The notes under the pieces: model-generated
Seen by the model: the letters and a program-made list of their open reading frames with translations, nothing else
Databases searched by the model: none
What the model was told of the DNA's origin: nothing
Part shown: piece after piece, positions 16,627 through 25,416 of the stretch
Numbering within the stretch: the stretch's first letter is position 1
Layout of the letters: every line of letters begins with the position of its first letter
Origin: Actinomyces oris
Lineage (GTDB): Bacteria > Actinomycetota > Actinomycetes > Actinomycetales > Actinomycetaceae
Direction: 5' to 3'
DNA: 64,000 bases
Assembly: GCF_001937665.1 (NCBI RefSeq)
Contig: NZ_MSKL01000014.1
Span: forward strand, 28,270 to 92,269
Position numbers and translations under genes: made by a program

Positions 16627-17589
16627 CTAGCAGTAGGCGACCTCGTGCTCGAGGTGCGAGACGGGCTCGAGCTGGAGGGTCGCGTGCTGGATCTTGACCG
16701 GGAAGTGCTCGGCCACGCAGCCCTGGAGCCGGTCGAGGATCTCCTCGGTATGACCGTCACGCAGGCACTCGTCGCGGACGACGACGTGCGCGGTCAGCAC
16801 CGGCATGCCCGAGGCGACGGTCCATGCGTGCAGGTCGTGGACCTCCTCGACATGGTCGATGCCGAGCATGTGCGAGCGCACCCGCGCCAGATCCAGCTCC
16901 CTGGGGGTGAAGTCCATGAGGACCCCCAGGGCCGAGCGCAGCAGCGTCACCGCCCGGGGCAGGATGAGGACGGCGATGAGGAGGGAGGCCACGGCGTCGG
17001 CCCGGGTCCAGCCGGTGCGGGCCACGACGGCGGCGGCGACGATGACGCCCACCGATCCCAGGGCGTCGTTGAGGACCTCCAGGAGGGCGGCCCTCATGTT
17101 GAGGTTCTCGCTCTGTCCGTCATGCCCCCGGCCGCCGGAGAGGACCAGCAGCGCGATGACGTTGGCGGCCAGGCCGATGACGCCCATGACGAGCATGCCG
17201 GAGGCCTCGACCTGCGGGGCAACCAGCAGGTTGTGGACCGCCTTGAAGGCCACGAAGACGCCGACGACGGCGAGCATGCCCGCCTGGAGCGCGGCCCCGA
17301 TGACCTCTGCGCGGCGCATGCCCCAGGTCGAGCGGTCCGTGGCCGGACGCGTGGACAGGTGGGCGGCCGTCAGGGCCATTGCCAGACCGGCGACGTCGGT
17401 GAGCATGTGCCCGGCATCGGCCAGCAGCGCCAGTGAGCCGGTGAGAAGAGCGGTGACGATCTCGGCCACCAGAACCGTGGACGACAGGCACAGGGCGACC
17501 AGGAGCCGTCCGCGCGAGGCCCTGGCGCCGTGGTTGTGCGAGTGCCCGTGGGAATGGTCGCGGTGCTCGTGGCCGTCCGAGGTGCTCAC
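16627..17589 (-). CDS. Cation diffusion facilitator (CzcD/ZitB-like metal efflux)
   Basis: A 320-residue proton-coupled metal exporter, probably for zinc and related ions. The N-terminus is a His-rich metal-binding tail (HEHRDHSHGHSHNHG). Six transmembrane helices follow, including LLADAGHMLTDVAGLAMAL with the HxxxD zinc-site pattern in helix II and NDALGSVGVIVAAAVV in helix V. The C-terminal domain (about 205-315) is the CDF ferredoxin-like regulatory domain (HVVVRDECLRDGHTEEILD). It overlaps its ArsR regulator by 4 nt, forming a metal-induced regulator-exporter operon. Confidence 0.92.
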   Translation of the reverse strand: MSTSDGHEHRDHSHGHSHNHGARASRGRLLVALCLSSTVLVAEIVTALLTGSLALLADAGHMLTDVAGLAMALTAAHLSTRPATDRSTWGMRRAEVIGAALQAGMLAVVGVFVAFKAVHNLLVAPQVEASGMLVMGVIGLAANVIALLVLSGGRGHDGQSENLNMRAALLEVLNDALGSVGVIVAAAVVARTGWTRADAVASLLIAVLILPRAVTLLRSALGVLMDFTPRELDLARVRSHMLGIDHVEEVHDLHAWTVASGMPVLTAHVVVRDECLRDGHTEEILDRLQGCVAEHFPVKIQHATLQLEPVSHLEHEVAYC

Positions 17590-17957
17590 AGGGGCTCCTT
17601 GCTCCGGCTCGCGGCGTCCGCGGAGATGGTGGCGGCCAGGGACTCGGCCGCGGAGAGGACCTGCTCAATGGCCTCGGGGTTCTCGATCCGGCTGACATTG
17701 GCCCGCCCGTGGGAGTGGCTGGAGATGAGGCCGGCGCTGCGCAGGATCGCCAGGTGCTGGGAGACGGTCGACTGGGCCAGGCCCAGGTGCTCGGTCAGCT
17801 CCACCACCCGGTGCTCGCCTCCGTGGAGGTGACGCAGGATCGCCAGACGTGTGGCGTCCCCCAGGACGTCGAGCAGGGAGGCCACAGTGGAGGCCTCGCG
17901 CACGGCGCCGTGGTCCTGGGAGCGGTCCTCGGGGAGCAGTCCATGTTTCATCGTCAT
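17586..17957 (-). CDS. ArsR/SmtB-family metal-responsive repressor
   Basis: A 123-residue winged helix-turn-helix repressor. The core reads LLDVLGDATRLAILRHLHGG, then LTEHLGLAQSTVSQHLAILR (recognition helix) and the beta-wing ISSHSHGRANVSRI. The C-terminal helix carries acidic residues; no His-rich alpha-5 zinc site is obvious, though His residues in the N-terminus and wing could bind metal. Context with the CDF exporter implies it represses the operon until zinc or a similar ion is in excess. The promoter must lie in the 57-bp gap to the aminopeptidase gene, where an imperfect dyad is found. Confidence 0.9.
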   Translation of the reverse strand: MTMKHGLLPEDRSQDHGAVREASTVASLLDVLGDATRLAILRHLHGGEHRVVELTEHLGLAQSTVSQHLAILRSAGLISSHSHGRANVSRIENPEAIEQVLSAAESLAATISADAASRSKEPL

Positions 17958-17965
17958 GCGGCGAT

Positions 17966-17981
17966 GCTATTCGCGGATAAC
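17966..17981. promoter_or_regulatory. Candidate ArsR operator
   Basis: An imperfect dyad GCTATTCGCGGATAAC (two mismatched pairs in eight) lies 9 bp upstream of the arsR start. Position suits a repressor site; the match to known SmtB/CzrA operators is only general. Confidence 0.35.
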
Positions 17982-18014
17982 GATGAGAGGCAAGGGAGGT
18001 GACCGAGCAGTCAG

Positions 18015-19628
18015 TCAGGCGATGAGCCCGCTCACCCAGGCCTCGACCTCCTCCACGGTGCGGGGCACGTCCTGAGTGAGGCGCTCCACGCTACCGTCCT
18101 CGCGCACGACGACGTCGTCCTCGATGCGCACGCCCGTGCCGCGCATCTCGGCGGGCACCAGCAGGTCGTCCTCACGGAAGTACAGTCCCGGCTCGATGGT
18201 GAAGCACATGCCGGGCCTGAGCTCGGCCTCCATGTACATCTCGCGGCGCGCCTGGGCGCAGTCATGGACATCCAGACCCAGGTGGTGGCTGGTGCCGTGA
18301 ACCATCCAGCGCCGGTGGTACTGGCCCTCGGGGGCCAGGGAGTCGGCGGCGCTCACGCCCTCGGGCAGCATCCCCCACTCCTCCAGGCGGGCGGCGATCA
18401 CCTCCATGGCGGCGGCGTGGACGTCCTTGAAGCGGCAGCCCGGCGTGCCCGCACGGGCGAAGGCGGCGTCGGCGGCGTCGAGAACCGCCTGGTAGATCCG
18501 GCGCTGAGCCTCGGTGAAGCGGCCATCGACCGGGATCGTGCGGGTGACGTCGGCGGTGTAGAGCGAGTCGACCTCGACACCGGCGTCGACCAGGACCAGC
18601 TGGCCGGGCTCGACGGCGCCGTCGTTGTTGATCCAGTGCAGGGTGTTGGCGTGGTTGCCGGCCGCGGCGATCGTGTCGTAGCCCAGGCCGTTGCCCTCCT
18701 CGCGGGCCTTGGCGCCGAAGGCCCCCTCCAGGACCCGCTCACCGCGCCAGTGGCCGCGGGCGCGGGGGATGGAGCGGATGAGGTCGTCGAAGCCGGCCTT
18801 GGTGGCGGCGACGGCGGCACGCAGCTGGTCGATCTCCCAGGGGTCCTTGACCAGGCGGAGCTCGCTGGCGGCCTCGGCCAGGCCGGCGTCGACCTCCGCT
18901 GCGGCCTCGCCGGTCTCCAGCCCGACCTGCTGGCGGGTGGTGGCCACCAGGGCGGTGACGGACTCATCGGCTTCGGCGACGACACGCAGCCGCACTGCGC
19001 CGGGACCGGCGTCCTTGGCCAGCGCATCGGGCAGGGAGTCGATGTGGGCGCAGCGCATGCCGGTGGACGACTCGACCTCCTCCAGGGAGGGGCGCACGCC
19101 CACCCACAGCTCGCCATAGCGGGGGTCGCCGTAGAACTCCTGGCTGGAGCGCGAGGCGCGGGGCCGGAAGTAGAGGACCGCCTCATGCGTCGGGGCGGCA
19201 CCATCCGCGTTGTCCGAGCAGCCCGCGTCCTGGCCCTGAGAGGTGAGCGGGTCCAGGACGAGCACGGCGTCAGGCTCGAAGTCCGTGCCGGTTCCGGCCA
19301 GGTGGGCGAAGGCGCTGTGGGGCCTGAACCGGTAGTCGCAGTCGTTGTTGCGCACCTTGAGAGCACCCGCGGGCAGCACCAGACGCTCGCCGGGGAAGAG
19401 CCTTCCGAGGGCCTCACGCCGGGCCGCCGCCCACGGTGCCGCCTCGCTGCGGGCGGGCAGCCCCTCAGGTCGGGGGCCCCAGCCCGAGCCGATGAAGTCC
19501 CTGAAGGCCTGGTTGTCGGGCTGGCGGGAGCGGTTGGAGCCTCGCGCCGCCAAGGACTGGGGGGCCTCCTGCGAGGAGGCGGGGGCCTCGTCGGACGGGT
19601 GGGTGTCTGCGGGAGAAGTCGATGCCAT
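18015..19628 (-). CDS. Aminopeptidase P family (Xaa-Pro aminopeptidase)
   Basis: A 537-residue M24B metallopeptidase that removes an N-terminal residue preceding proline. The N-terminal creatinase-like domain (about 85-240) is followed by the pita-bread catalytic domain. Dinuclear metal ligands are in LVDAGVEVDSLYTADVTRT (two Asp), VHGTSHHLGLDVHD (His), CFTIEPGLYF (Glu) and a final Glu in GVRIEDDVVV. The first 60 residues are Ser/Ala/Gln-rich and appear disordered, with no signal peptide, so it acts in the cytosol. GATGAT 6 nt upstream of the ATG suggests leaderless expression. Confidence 0.93.
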   Translation of the reverse strand: MASTSPADTHPSDEAPASSQEAPQSLAARGSNRSRQPDNQAFRDFIGSGWGPRPEGLPARSEAAPWAAARREALGRLFPGERLVLPAGALKVRNNDCDYRFRPHSAFAHLAGTGTDFEPDAVLVLDPLTSQGQDAGCSDNADGAAPTHEAVLYFRPRASRSSQEFYGDPRYGELWVGVRPSLEEVESSTGMRCAHIDSLPDALAKDAGPGAVRLRVVAEADESVTALVATTRQQVGLETGEAAAEVDAGLAEAASELRLVKDPWEIDQLRAAVAATKAGFDDLIRSIPRARGHWRGERVLEGAFGAKAREEGNGLGYDTIAAAGNHANTLHWINNDGAVEPGQLVLVDAGVEVDSLYTADVTRTIPVDGRFTEAQRRIYQAVLDAADAAFARAGTPGCRFKDVHAAAMEVIAARLEEWGMLPEGVSAADSLAPEGQYHRRWMVHGTSHHLGLDVHDCAQARREMYMEAELRPGMCFTIEPGLYFREDDLLVPAEMRGTGVRIEDDVVVREDGSVERLTQDVPRTVEEVEAWVSGLIA

Positions 19629-19634
19629 AGGGGC

Positions 19635-19640
19635 ATCATC
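19635..19640 (-). promoter_or_regulatory. -10 box, leaderless start of the aminopeptidase P gene
   Basis: Minus-strand GATGAT lies 6 nt before the ATG at 19628, with no ribosome-binding site. Confidence 0.45.
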
Positions 19641-19698
19641 CCACTGTTGAGCCCCTGTCGGTGCTGAGCGGCGGGGGAGTCAGGATCCCTGAGGCGGT

Positions 19699-20799
19699 TC
19701 AGCCCTGCTCATCGGCCGGGAAACGAACCCCCACCTGGCGGCGAGCCTCCTGCAGAACCCCGACCGCCGCCACCGAGCGGCTCAGCGGGTGCAGATCGGA
19801 CTCGCGCGCGCCGGCGCGCACCAGGCGGCACACCTCGGCCAGCTCGTAGGCGAGCTGGTGGCCGGGCCGCGCAGCGCCACGTTCGACCGACAGGTCCTCG
19901 TCCGCGCCCCTCACCGCCGCCGGGCCGCGCAGCTCGATGCGCCGGGGCCACTGGCAGTCGTCGATGCTCAGCACATCGTGGTCCCCGGCGAAGCTCGAAT
20001 CCGTCCCCGGGGAGGTCTTGGAGTGCAGACAGACGACCTCCAGCCCGGCGTGCTCACCGGAGTCGTAGGACAGGACCACCGTGCCTCGTGCGTCGACACG
20101 GCAGTCCAGCAGCGCTCCCGTGGCCGTCACCCGGTCCGGCTCACCGAAGAGGTGGATGGCCAGGCTGACCGGGTAGATGCCCAGGTCCATGAGGGAGCCG
20201 CCGCCCAGTGCCGGGTCGAAGGCCGGCGGCAGGCCGCCGGAGCGGTAGGCCTCCATCCGCGAGGAGAACTGCTCCTTGGACAGCACCACCCGGTGCAGCC
20301 GCCCCAGCCGCGGCAGCTGGTCGCGCAGCCGAGCCACCCCGGGCTCGAAGGCGGAGAGCCACCCCTCCATGAGGAAACGGTCGGCGGCCCGCGCCGCCTC
20401 CACCATTGCGTGGGCCTGGGTGGACGTCAGCGCGAAGGGCTTCTCCACCAGAACGTGGAAACCGGCTTCCAGCGCCGCGATCGTATGCTCCGCGTGCAGA
20501 GAGTTGGGCGAGCCCACGTAGACGACGTCGATCGGGGCCTTCGAGCCCGGGCCGTGGGCGGCGAGCATCTCCTCGAGCGAGGAGTGGGCATACGGGATCC
20601 CGTGCTCGGCGGCGAAGGCGACGGCGCGCTCGCGGTGGGCGGAGGTGACGGACACGATCTGGGCGGCAGGCTCGCCGGAGACGGCCTCGGCGAACCACCG
20701 GGCGATGAAACCGGCCCCGATCATCCCGAAGCGGACCGGGGCGTCGTCGGTGCGCTGCGTGGCAGGCGCGGTATCCGTCATTCGGCTCAGCTCGCTCAT
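19699..20799 (-). CDS. Gfo/Idh/MocA family NAD(P)-dependent oxidoreductase
   Basis: A 366-residue oxidoreductase with an N-terminal Rossmann domain (RFGMIGAGFIARWFAEAV; DVVYVGSPNSLHAEH; VLVEKPFALTS with the catalytic EKP lysine) and a C-terminal alpha/beta domain carrying GGGSLMDLGIYPVSLA. Members oxidise sugars, inositols or dihydrodiols; the substrate is unknown. The start at 20799 (ATG, AAGACT 7 nt upstream) is preferred; 20781 is also possible. It is divergent from the PHP gene, with only 36 bp between the two starts, so their promoters overlap. Confidence 0.88.
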   Translation of the reverse strand: MSELSRMTDTAPATQRTDDAPVRFGMIGAGFIARWFAEAVSGEPAAQIVSVTSAHRERAVAFAAEHGIPYAHSSLEEMLAAHGPGSKAPIDVVYVGSPNSLHAEHTIAALEAGFHVLVEKPFALTSTQAHAMVEAARAADRFLMEGWLSAFEPGVARLRDQLPRLGRLHRVVLSKEQFSSRMEAYRSGGLPPAFDPALGGGSLMDLGIYPVSLAIHLFGEPDRVTATGALLDCRVDARGTVVLSYDSGEHAGLEVVCLHSKTSPGTDSSFAGDHDVLSIDDCQWPRRIELRGPAAVRGADEDLSVERGAARPGHQLAYELAEVCRLVRAGARESDLHPLSRSVAAVGVLQEARRQVGVRFPADEQG

Positions 20800-20823
20800 G
20801 TCGTCCAGTCTTCCACGCCTCCC

Positions 20824-20829
20824 TACACT
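20824..20829 (+). promoter_or_regulatory. -10 box, leaderless start of the PHP gene
   Basis: TACACT ends 6 nt before the GTG at 20836. Lack of a ribosome-binding site supports a leaderless message. Confidence 0.6.
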
Positions 20830-20835
20830 GTCACG

Positions 20836-21681
20836 GTGCGCATCGATCCCCACACCCACTCGGCCTGCTCCGACGGCACCGACTCGCCCGCCGAGCTCAT
20901 GGTTCAGGCGGCCAGGGCCGGCCTCGACGTCGTCGGGCTGACCGACCACGACACGATTGCCGGCTGGGACGAGGCGGCCCGGGCCGTCCCGGACACCGGC
21001 GTCGCCCTGCTGCGCGGCACCGAGATCTCCTGCGCCGCGGACGGGGTCACCCTCCACCTGCTGTCCTACCTGCACCGGGCCGACGACGCTGGACTGGAGG
21101 CCGCCTTCGCCCACGCCCGCCGTTCGCGTGACAGCCGGGCGCAGCAGATGGTCGAGCGCCTCAGCCAGGACTACCCGGTCACTTGGGAGGACGTCCTTTC
21201 CCAGTCGGCCGACTCCCACACGATCGGCCGGCCCCACATCGCCGACGCCCTGGTGGCGGCCGGCTCCTTCCCTGATCGCAACGCCGCCTTCGCCGGGCCG
21301 CTGGCCACCGGCTCGCCCTACTACGTCCACCACTGGGCGCTGGACCCGGTGGAGGCCTGCCGCCTGGTGCGCGCCGCCGGCGGAGTCCCGGTGGCGGCCC
21401 ACCCGCGCGCCTCCTCACGCCAGCGCCGCCTCGTGCCCGATGAGACCTTCGCCGAGATGGCCGAGGCCGGCCTGGCGGCCCTGGAGATGAACCATCGCGA
21501 CCACGGCCCCGAGCAGCGCGAGCAGGTTCGCCTCCTGGCCCAGCGCCTGGGGCTGGGACTGTCGGGGGCCTCGGACTACCACGGCACCGGTAAACCCAAC
21601 CGCCTGGGGGAGAACCTCATGCCGCCCGACCTGCTGGAGCGGATCCTCGAGGAGGGCGCTCTCGACCTCATCCGACCCTGA
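20836..21681 (+). CDS. PHP domain phosphoesterase
   Basis: A 281-residue protein of the polymerase-and-histidinol-phosphatase superfamily, a metal-dependent phosphoesterase. The metal-binding motifs are PHTHSACSDGT (residues 5-15), VGLTDHDTI, RGTEISC, VAAHPRASS and GLSGASDYHG. The architecture matches single-domain RNase AM/TrpH-like enzymes (YciV family), which trim the 5' ends of RNA or hydrolyse 3',5'-bisphosphonucleotides. The GTG start is fixed by the first motif and the -10 box 6 nt upstream. Longer frames upstream are antisense to the oxidoreductase gene. Confidence 0.9.
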   Translation: MRIDPHTHSACSDGTDSPAELMVQAARAGLDVVGLTDHDTIAGWDEAARAVPDTGVALLRGTEISCAADGVTLHLLSYLHRADDAGLEAAFAHARRSRDSRAQQMVERLSQDYPVTWEDVLSQSADSHTIGRPHIADALVAAGSFPDRNAAFAGPLATGSPYYVHHWALDPVEACRLVRAAGGVPVAAHPRASSRQRRLVPDETFAEMAEAGLAALEMNHRDHGPEQREQVRLLAQRLGLGLSGASDYHGTGKPNRLGENLMPPDLLERILEEGALDLIRP

Positions 21682-21737
21682 CGCACGACCGACCACGGCA
21701 CCAGACGCCCACCGAGTGCCGGTGATAGAAAAACACC

Positions 21738-22367
21738 ATGCTGCAGTCCGTCTTCGACTCCACGGTCTTCGCCACGACCTTCACGACGCTCCTGGTCATT
21801 CAGGACCCCCTGGGCGCCATCCCGATCTTCCTGTCCCTGACCTCTCGGCAGACCCCCGCCGAGCGCGCCGCCTCCGCACGCCAGGCCACGGTCGTCTCCT
21901 TCGCCGTCATCGTGCTCTTCGCGGTCTTCGGTCGCTACATCCTGAAGTTCCTGGGCATCTCGGTCCCATCCCTCCAAGTGGCGGGCGGACTGCTGCTGCT
22001 CCTGGTGGCCCTGGAGCTTCTGACCGACAAAGTCGACGAGAGCCCCGACCCCGACGCCGTCACCGCCAACGCCGCCCTCGTGCCCCTGGGCACACCCCTG
22101 CTGGCCGGCCCCGGTGCCATCGTTGCGGCGATGGTCGCCGTGGACACCACGGGAGGTGGAGTGGCCGGATGGGTCTCCGTGACGGTCGCGATCATCGGCA
22201 CGCACATCGCCATCTGGGCCTCGCTGCGCTTCTCCCTGGGGCTCAACCGGGTGCTGGGCGCCTCCGGCATCCGGATCCTCACCCGGGTCATGGGACTGCT
22301 CCTGGCGGCCATCGCCGTCCAGATCATGGCCGACGGTGTCTTCGCCTTCCTGGAGACCCGTCTCTGA
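21738..22367 (+). CDS. MarC family membrane protein (UPF0056)
   Basis: A 209-residue integral membrane protein with six hydrophobic segments. The MarC pattern is visible: TLLVIQDPLGAIPIFLSLT at the first helix, FLGISVPSLQVAGGLLLLL, and PLGTPLLAGPGAIVAAMV after a cytoplasmic loop. Its function is unknown; the early link of MarC to antibiotic resistance in E. coli was withdrawn. There is no good ribosome-binding site; TAGAAA with an extended TGA lies 6 nt upstream of the ATG. It is convergent with the helicase gene. Confidence 0.9.
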   Translation: MLQSVFDSTVFATTFTTLLVIQDPLGAIPIFLSLTSRQTPAERAASARQATVVSFAVIVLFAVFGRYILKFLGISVPSLQVAGGLLLLLVALELLTDKVDESPDPDAVTANAALVPLGTPLLAGPGAIVAAMVAVDTTGGGVAGWVSVTVAIIGTHIAIWASLRFSLGLNRVLGASGIRILTRVMGLLLAAIAVQIMADGVFAFLETRL

Positions 22368-22419
22368 CCCGGGCTCGCCCTGAGCCGCTGCTGGTCGGCG
22401 GTCTGAGACCTAGGTGAGC

Positions 22420-24081
22420 CTACTCGCCGGTCGAGCCGTCAACAGGGCGACCGCCGCGAGTGCGCTTACGGGTGCGCTTGCGCCGTGGCTTCGCCTCACC
22501 GTCGGCAGAGCGCCGGGAGCGCTCACCGCGCTTGGCGTCCCGACCGCCGCGGCCCCGGCCGCGCTCCGCACGCCCGCCCTGCCGGCCGGACTGCTTCCGT
22601 CCGCGCCTGCCGGTCTCACCCAGATCCTCGATCTCCTCGGCGTCCAAGCCCTCCAGGGTGCGCTTGTGGCGGGGGAGGCGGCCGGTGACCTTCTTCGGGA
22701 TCGACAGGTCGGAGAACAGGTGCTCACTGGTGTGGTAGGTCTCCACCGGCTCCTCGATGGGCAGGCCTAAGGCCTTGGCGATGATCCGCCAGCGCGGCAC
22801 GTCGTCCCAGTCCACGAAGGTGACCGCCGTGCCGGAGTTGCCGGCGCGGCCGGTGCGTCCGATGCGGTGGACGTAGATCTTCTCGTCCTCGGGGCACTGG
22901 TAGTTGATGACGTGGGTGACGTCGTCGACGTCGATGCCGCGGGCGGCCACGTCGGTGGCGACGAGGACGTCCACCTTGCTGTTGCGGAAGGCGCGCAGGG
23001 CCTGCTCGCGGGCTCCCTGGCCGAGGTCGCCGTGGAGGGCCGCGGTGGCGAAGCCGCGGGCGCGCAGGTCGTCGGCCACCCGGGCCGCCGTGCGCTTGGT
23101 GCGCGCGAAGATGATGGTGCGTCCGCGGCCCTCGGCCTGGAGGATCCGGGAGACGACCTCCACCTTGTTCATCGAGTGGGTGCGGTAGACGACCTGCTGG
23201 ACTGTCTGGACGGTCATGCCCTCATCGCCCGGGTCCTGGGCGCGGATATGGGTGGGGCGGGTCATGTAGCGGCGCGCCAGGGCAACCACGGCGCCGGGCA
23301 TGGTGGCGCTGAAGAGCATCGTGTGCCGGTCGGCGCGGGTGCGGGCCAGGATCTTCTCCACATCCGGCAGGAACCCCAGGTCCAGCATCTCGTCGGCCTC
23401 ATCCAGGACGACGGTGGTGACGTGCGCCAGGTCCAGCACGCCGCGTTCCATGAGGTCGATGAGACGGCCGGGCGTCCCTACGACGACCTCGGCCCCCCGC
23501 TCGAGATCCTCGATCTGGGGCTCGTAGGCGCGCCCGCCGTAGACCTGGACGATGCGCACGGTGCGCTTCGCCGCAGCCGTGGACAGCTCCTCGGCGACCT
23601 GCTTGGCCAGCTCACGGGTGGGCAGGATGACCAGGGCCTGGGGGCTCCCGGAGGCGGGGTCCTCGTCCCAGCCCTCCTCCCCGGGGCCCAGGGTGTCCAT
23701 GAGCAGGGGAATGCCGAAGCCCAGGGTCTTTCCGGTTCCGGTCTTGGCCTGGCCGATGATGTCCTGCCCCTCCAGGGCCACCGGCAGGGTGAGGGCCTGG
23801 ATGGGGAAGGGGTGGGTGATGCCCTTGGCGGCCAGGGCCTCGCAGATCTCCGGCTCGACACCGAAGTCGGCGAAGGTCCTGCGGCTCAGATCGGTCTGCT
23901 CGCCCTCATCGGTGATGTCGGGAGTGGCCTCGTCCAGCACGGGGGCGTGGGCGCCGGCCGTCTCGATGATCCCGGACGTGGTGGCAGTGGCACCGGCGTC
24001 GGTGCCGTCGATGGCGGTCTGGTCGTCTGTGGAGTTGTTGTCGGGCTCGACGGCGTCGGCCCCGTGGTGCTCGTTGCTCAC
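22420..24081 (-). CDS. DEAD/DEAH-box RNA helicase (RhlE-like)
   Basis: A 553-residue ATP-dependent RNA helicase. Motifs in order: FADFGVEPEICEAL (Q motif region), AKTGTGKT (I), PTRELAKQ (Ia), GTPGRLID (Ib), DEADEM (II), SATMP (III), IIFARTKRTA (IV), TDVAARGIDV (V) and HRIGRTGRAG (VI). A basic Arg/Gly-rich tail of about 75 residues suits RNA binding, and an acidic 75-residue N-terminal extension precedes the core. The GTG at 24081 follows AAGGAA; a frame to 24141 lacks support. In mycobacteria the orthologue (rhlE, Rv3211) is divergent from a ferritin-like gene, here found at 27326. Confidence 0.9.
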   Translation of the reverse strand: MSNEHHGADAVEPDNNSTDDQTAIDGTDAGATATTSGIIETAGAHAPVLDEATPDITDEGEQTDLSRRTFADFGVEPEICEALAAKGITHPFPIQALTLPVALEGQDIIGQAKTGTGKTLGFGIPLLMDTLGPGEEGWDEDPASGSPQALVILPTRELAKQVAEELSTAAAKRTVRIVQVYGGRAYEPQIEDLERGAEVVVGTPGRLIDLMERGVLDLAHVTTVVLDEADEMLDLGFLPDVEKILARTRADRHTMLFSATMPGAVVALARRYMTRPTHIRAQDPGDEGMTVQTVQQVVYRTHSMNKVEVVSRILQAEGRGRTIIFARTKRTAARVADDLRARGFATAALHGDLGQGAREQALRAFRNSKVDVLVATDVAARGIDVDDVTHVINYQCPEDEKIYVHRIGRTGRAGNSGTAVTFVDWDDVPRWRIIAKALGLPIEEPVETYHTSEHLFSDLSIPKKVTGRLPRHKRTLEGLDAEEIEDLGETGRRGRKQSGRQGGRAERGRGRGGRDAKRGERSRRSADGEAKPRRKRTRKRTRGGRPVDGSTGE

Positions 24082-24645
24082 GAGGTTCCTTGTCTTCTGA
24101 TCGGGTTGATCCGTTCCGGCGCGGCTGTCGCTCGCGCGCACAGTCGGGTGCGCTGCGTGGGCGTTGGCGCCGTCGGATGTGGTAGCCGATCGCGAGTCAT
24201 ATCTGAGTCCATCTGACGACCGGGCAACCGTGGACGCCGTCAGCGTAGCGGCTTTCCAACGTATTCGCGTCGTTGGGCATCACCATGACGCCTTGAGTGT
24301 GGGTGATGTCACGGCGCCGCTAGGAGAGGGGAGGGGGCTGCGTGCTGAGAGAGGGGCTGGGCTGAATCTACTGCCGCTTTCGCGTCGACCTGAGGTGGAC
24401 TTCAAGTAAGACCTCTCTGGCAGTTCATTGAAAAATTGCTGACCGGGGTTGTTGTCAGGAGTTTGGTGGTCAAAAATGAATGGTGTTCGAGTGTGTTTAT
24501 AGAGTAGCTGCAGGATGGGTGTGAGCGTGTCGTTTGCCTGTCAGGGGGCGGTGGTCTGTGTGCAGGCGAGAGGTTCCTGTGCTTGATTGCTGTTCAGCAA
24601 TGCCGGTCCCGCCTTTGACTACTGATCAATCGAGTACTGAAAAGC
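24082..24645. other. 564-bp intergenic region upstream of the ABC-exporter cassette
   Basis: No gene of normal size is supported. The left part (24082-24400) has genome-like GC. From about 24400 base composition drops sharply and stays low into the ABC genes. It contains a perfect dyad ATTGCTG TT CAGCAAT (24586-24601), a TTGACT/TACTGA pair just before the ABC start, and a 23-codon frame (24515-24586) encoding a Cys-rich peptide without a clear ribosome-binding site. The composition break suggests the left edge of an acquired segment. Confidence 0.55.
24586..24601. promoter_or_regulatory. 16-bp palindrome upstream of the ABC cassette
   Basis: ATTGCTG and CAGCAAT, perfect 7-bp arms around TT, lie 45 bp before the ABC ATPase start. 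Could be an operator or a leader hairpin; no adjacent regulator gene. Confidence 0.4.
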
Positions 24646-25416
24646 ATGTCTATTTCTATCCTTGATGTCGATAATCTGCATGTCAGTCTGCGAAAAAAAC
24701 CTGTGCTTCGCGAGGTGTCCCTGTCCTGCGGTTCCGGTGTGACGGCTCTCGTGGGGGCGAACGGAAGTGGCAAGTCTACTCTACTGCGCGCAGTACTGGG
24801 GTTGGTTCCACTGGTCTCCGGAGCGGTTTCGGTGGCTGGTGTGGATCTGCGTCCAGGGCTTCGGCGGGCAAGAAGGAACATGGGGTACCTCCCTCAGATT
24901 CCTTCATTTCCGGGAGGCTTCACCGTCGTGGACGCGCTCTTCTATGCCGCGTGGCTTCAGGAGATGGGGAAGGGCGATGCTCGCAAGGCGGTTGACGACG
25001 TCGTGTCCAGTTTCAATCTCACTGATGTCGTGGACCAGCCGCTCGGGTCGCTGTCAGGGGGGACGCGTCAACGTGTTCTGCTGGGGCAGGCAGTCATCCA
25101 TCAGCCACCGCTGGTGCTTCTGGATGAGCCCACCTCCGGTCTGGACCTGACGCAGCAGGCGTCATTCCGGGCTGCGATATCGCGATTGTCTCAAGAGTCG
25201 GCGATCCTTCTCTCCACCCATCACACGGATGATGTCGACCTGCTGGCGGACCGTGTCCACGTGCTGTCGCAAGGGCGGCTGGTGTGGAGCGGCAGTGTTG
25301 ACGAGCTGGAGGGCCGTGCGGGCGACGAGGTGCAGGGTGGTCGTCGTCTGCGACTTGAGTCCTCCCTCTCTGCGCTCATCGGCGCTCGAGACGGGAGTGG
25401 TGATGGTGGTCGATAG
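24646..25416 (+). CDS. ABC transporter ATP-binding protein (exporter cassette)
   Basis: A 256-residue ABC ATPase with Walker A (ALVGANGSGKSTLLRAVLG), Q-loop (GYLPQIPSFPGGF), signature (LSGGTRQRVLLGQAV), Walker B (PLVLLDEPTSGLD) and H-loop (LLSTHHTDDVD). It belongs to the ABC-2 exporter type (drug, antimicrobial peptide or lipid efflux). Two membrane partners follow in overlapping frames. Its codon use is visibly less GC-biased than in flanking genes (many third-position T/A), which points to recent acquisition. Ribosome-binding site weak. Substrate unknown; no RiPP or bacteriocin synthesis gene is seen. Confidence 0.88.
   Translation: MSISILDVDNLHVSLRKKPVLREVSLSCGSGVTALVGANGSGKSTLLRAVLGLVPLVSGAVSVAGVDLRPGLRRARRNMGYLPQIPSFPGGFTVVDALFYAAWLQEMGKGDARKAVDDVVSSFNLTDVVDQPLGSLSGGTRQRVLLGQAVIHQPPLVLLDEPTSGLDLTQQASFRAAISRLSQESAILLSTHHTDDVDLLADRVHVLSQGRLVWSGSVDELEGRAGDEVQGGRRLRLESSLSALIGARDGSGDGGR

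Noticed and set aside
18264..19667. 467-codon frame on the plus strand
   Set aside because: Antisense to aminopeptidase P; Gly/Val-rich low-information sequence.
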